Source: Anaerolineales bacterium (GTDB lineage Bacteria > Chloroflexota > Anaerolineae > Anaerolineales > Villigracilaceae). Taken from it: DNA of 64,000 bases. The notes under the pieces are model-generated. The model was not told where the DNA came from. It did no database searches and was given only the letters and a program-made list of their open reading frames with translations. Of this stretch, positions 62,022 to 64,000 are shown in pieces. A program made the translations under genes and the position numbers. The stretch's first letter is position 1, and each line of letters starts with the position of its first letter. The DNA is taken from NCBI GenBank assembly GCA_015075725.1, contig JABTTV010000001.1, positions 620,001 to 684,000 of the forward strand. The letters are read 5' to 3'.

Positions 62022-62467
62022 ATTTCGCCTAAAATCCCTACAGTATCCGAATGGGAGTGTTGATCAAGGATATTTCGTAAATCCCTTAAACAAGCAATTA
62101 ATTCTGGCATTTCTTCTGTATTATTTGATTTGACAAGTTTAATGAGTTTGTCGGTTGGAAGTTTAAATAGAGTTGATTTTTGAGGTAAATGCCTTTTTTC
62201 TTCTATGAAGATTTTTGCGAGTTCCCCTAGCCTTGGATCTGAGCCTATGATTATGCCATCTTGTTCAGATATTCCTTTTTCTACTAGGTTTCCAAAGTCA
62301 TATAAAAATGAGCAAAGTTTAGTGCGAGCATGTTCTAATTCGTCGAGGTTGTGAGGATATGCTCCATTTGTTGCAACTATTTTTGCGTAAATTGATATAG
62401 TGTTTATAGCTGACATAACTTCCCTAGTTCTGCTAAAACTTGATGCGGTCATCCAGTCACTTTTCAT
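62018..62467 (-). CDS. Unknown helical protein between Argonaute and peptidase
   Basis: 149 residues, no recognised domain, no signal peptide. Predicted all-helical with a four-helix-bundle look (REVMSAINTISIYAKIVATNG; LDELEHARTKLCSFLYDFGNLVE; ELIACLRDLRNILDQHSHSD). A TAGGAGA ribosome site overlaps the Argonaute stop, and its own stop overlaps the peptidase start, so stoichiometric coupling with both is likely. Candidate roles, by position only: adaptor between Argonaute and peptidase, or an immunity protein that restrains the peptidase. Confidence 0.65.
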   Translation of the reverse strand: MKSDWMTASSFSRTREVMSAINTISIYAKIVATNGAYPHNLDELEHARTKLCSFLYDFGNLVEKGISEQDGIIIGSDPRLGELAKIFIEEKRHLPQKSTLFKLPTDKLIKLVKSNNTEEMPELIACLRDLRNILDQHSHSDTVGILGEI

Positions 62468-62478
62468 AACAACATCTC

Positions 62479-64000
62479 CTATCTAACTCGCCTTATTTCT
62501 TGAGCATATCTAGAGGTTAATTCATCATCTGTTATTTTCAGAGCAAGTGGTAGTTTTTGAGCTACTCCAAGACTAAACCAGTTTAGCTGAGCTCCAAAGA
62601 AAACAGATTTAGCTGCTTCTTCTAGGTTCGAGCAGTGTCCATTTGACCTGATTAAAATTGGATCAGCAGTACCTTGATGTAAGGTGGCGGAACCTGTTGT
62701 TGTTATCACAGCAAAATCTTGATTCAGTTTGACGACGGTTCCTTCAAGTGGATTAGTAATGATGCCGTCTGTGGAGACATCCCATAAGCGTATTGCTTTC
62801 AGTGTGTCTTTATGCACATCTATTAAGTCGACGGTTGCATCTTGTGTTATGAAACCTTTTGATTTTAATTTTTCGATAGCTTTTGCAAGTCCACTATATT
62901 CTTTTTCAAACATTTGTCCATCCCTTAATATCAAAAGTGATTTTAAGGGGGAATAGTTTTTCTGATAGATATTTCCGAAAAGCTTAATAATGTGATCTTC
63001 AAGTAATATCGGATTTATCATTTCGTGTTGTGTGTCTGGCTTGTCATATACTTCTGACCTAGATAAAAAAGACGGTTGTTCGTTGGAGTCTCGCATAATG
63101 AGAAGGGACATTGCTGAAAACCTTCTGTCATGTCCTACATCAATTGCCAAATGTGCATCATGTTTACCTAAACTATTTGCCTTGAAGGGAACAACATCTA
63201 ATAGGTAGAGTAACGCTAAAGCGTTCATCTCGACAAAGCTATCCCATTGCTTTTTACCCTTTTCTAAGTTAAATGTTCTAGTGGTTCTATCTTTTTTACC
63301 CTTAGTGAGGTAAGAGTATTGAGATTGAACAGTACGATCTGTTACTCTTTTGATTCGCCACCCAGGTAACATAAACGAAACATCGTAATAAGTCACTGGC
63401 TCGTTATCAAGTATAAATACCGAAACTCCAGCGTTATCAATATCTCGTAACTTTTCAGCAGCGTCTGCCACATTAGAGTACGAAACAATTTCAGCATTGA
63501 CATTAATGTTTGTCCATTTACGTATTTGCTCTACAAGGCTCACAGCAAAGGATTTTGGTATTTCCTCTCCTATATAAGTTGGATAGACACAGTAAATAGT
63601 CCTCGACATGGTAGGAGGGACAGAATTGCAGCCGAATTGATTTAAGTATCTTAAGCGTTGTCGAAAGTTATTTTTATAAGACTCTGGTGTCTGGGGATTA
63701 GGAGAATTCAATATTTTCCCGTTTCCAAAAATCAAATCTGGAACTTCTACACTTAAGACATGATTACCATTCGGACGCCAATATCCTGGATTAATGCCTG
63801 GTGCAATTCCACGTAAACAATTCGGTTCAACTTTTTTCCAAAATAACTCCAGTAAATTTCGACGATCCAAAGGGGAAATTTTGTCTATTGAACTTAAACT
63901 TTCTGGAACATCATCGTTCATTACCCGAATTTTCACCCTAGTTGCTGCTACTGGAAGACCTTTGTCTAGACCTGGAAACGAAACGCGTACGACAGGTGTG
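62479..64000 (-). CDS. Prokaryotic Argonaute, catalytic type (N-terminus outside window)
   Basis: About 506 residues visible; the frame is open to the window edge, so the internal GTG at 63936 is not the start. Numbering from that GTG: L2-like 'VEVPDLIFGNGK' (64-75), MID domain about 110-210 with 'GWRIKRVTDRTVQSQYSYL', the likely 5'-end pocket, and PIWI domain from about 225. The slicer tetrad appears complete: Asp266 in 'LAIDVGHD', Glu304 in 'TQHEMINP', Asp339 in 'LLILRDGQ', Asp470 in 'LPLALKITDDEL', which aligns with the last Asp of TtAgo (LPAPVHLADRL). 'HQGTADPIL' is also typical. Short pAgos have lost this tetrad, so this is probably a long, cleaving pAgo. First visible gene of an operon with an unknown protein and a metallopeptidase. 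Confidence 0.88.
   Translation of the reverse strand, partial: TPVVRVSFPGLDKGLPVAATRVKIRVMNDDVPESLSSIDKISPLDRRNLLELFWKKVEPNCLRGIAPGINPGYWRPNGNHVLSVEVPDLIFGNGKILNSPNPQTPESYKNNFRQRLRYLNQFGCNSVPPTMSRTIYCVYPTYIGEEIPKSFAVSLVEQIRKWTNINVNAEIVSYSNVADAAEKLRDIDNAGVSVFILDNEPVTYYDVSFMLPGWRIKRVTDRTVQSQYSYLTKGKKDRTTRTFNLEKGKKQWDSFVEMNALALLYLLDVVPFKANSLGKHDAHLAIDVGHDRRFSAMSLLIMRDSNEQPSFLSRSEVYDKPDTQHEMINPILLEDHIIKLFGNIYQKNYSPLKSLLILRDGQMFEKEYSGLAKAIEKLKSKGFITQDATVDLIDVHKDTLKAIRLWDVSTDGIITNPLEGTVVKLNQDFAVITTTGSATLHQGTADPILIRSNGHCSNLEEAAKSVFFGAQLNWFSLGVAQKLPLALKITDDELTSRYAQEIRRVR

Noticed and set aside
63934..63936. GTG as the true start of the Argonaute gene
   Set aside because: The frame stays open upstream to the window edge, no ribosome site is present, and the residues before it continue protein-like.

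Overview
The window looks like a chromosomal segment of a Chloroflexota bacterium, most likely class Anaerolineae. This is inferred from gene content and protein style, not from a search. Pointers are moderately GC-rich DNA, a fused serine hydroxymethyltransferase/glycine-cleavage T protein, PD40 beta-propeller lipoproteins, a tightly packed division and cell-wall cluster, and several genes whose start codon lies 6-7 bases after a TATAAT-like box, which suggests leaderless mRNAs.

Layout. 1-6.2 kb: the end of a beta-propeller protein, a truncated solute-binding lipoprotein, a two-domain class III nucleotide cyclase, and an opposing five-gene operon (PrsW-like protease, cyclic-nucleotide-binding protein, MinD-like ATPase, zinc-binding protein, small helical protein). 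6.3-14.1 kb: a Gly-rich beta-propeller lipoprotein, an ECF sigma factor with a membrane partner, a second MinD-like cassette, ligA and an alpha-oxoamine synthase. 14.3-26 kb: a site-2 protease with CBS domains, a probable Mn2+ riboswitch controlling a DedA protein and a P-type ATPase, a LysE/PPOX/subtilase/YczE operon, a PEBP lipoprotein and a YcaQ-type glycosylase. 26.1-43.4 kb: a 16-gene dcw cluster read on the minus strand from mraZ to ftsZ, with a CvpA-like gene inside and no murE, driven by a promoter that carries three MraZ-type repeats. 43.5-48.4 kb: an rRNA methyltransferase, tRNA-Glu with two partial downstream copies, and a lactate-utilisation locus with a LutB-LutC fusion. 48.6-57.3 kb: T-box-controlled leuS with a Lys-rich N-terminal tail, two tRNA-Ala genes, a histidine kinase, a frameshifted gene, a MerR regulator with its operator, and a secreted 5'-nucleotidase behind a leader with a terminator. 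57.6-60.8 kb: the GlyA-GcvT fusion.

The last 3.2 kb (60.8-64 kb) is clearly AT-richer than the rest. It holds a compact minus-strand operon: a prokaryotic Argonaute with an apparently intact DEDD slicer tetrad (its N-terminus lies beyond the window), a 149-residue protein of unknown function, and an HEXXH gluzincin-type metallopeptidase coupled to it by an ATGA overlap. A long, apparently catalytic pAgo linked to a protease is not an arrangement I recognise as described, and it is the best candidate here for a new defence system.

Other notable points are palindromic elements inserted in frame in three housekeeping genes, and a cyclase whose two half-domains appear to complement each other into one active site.
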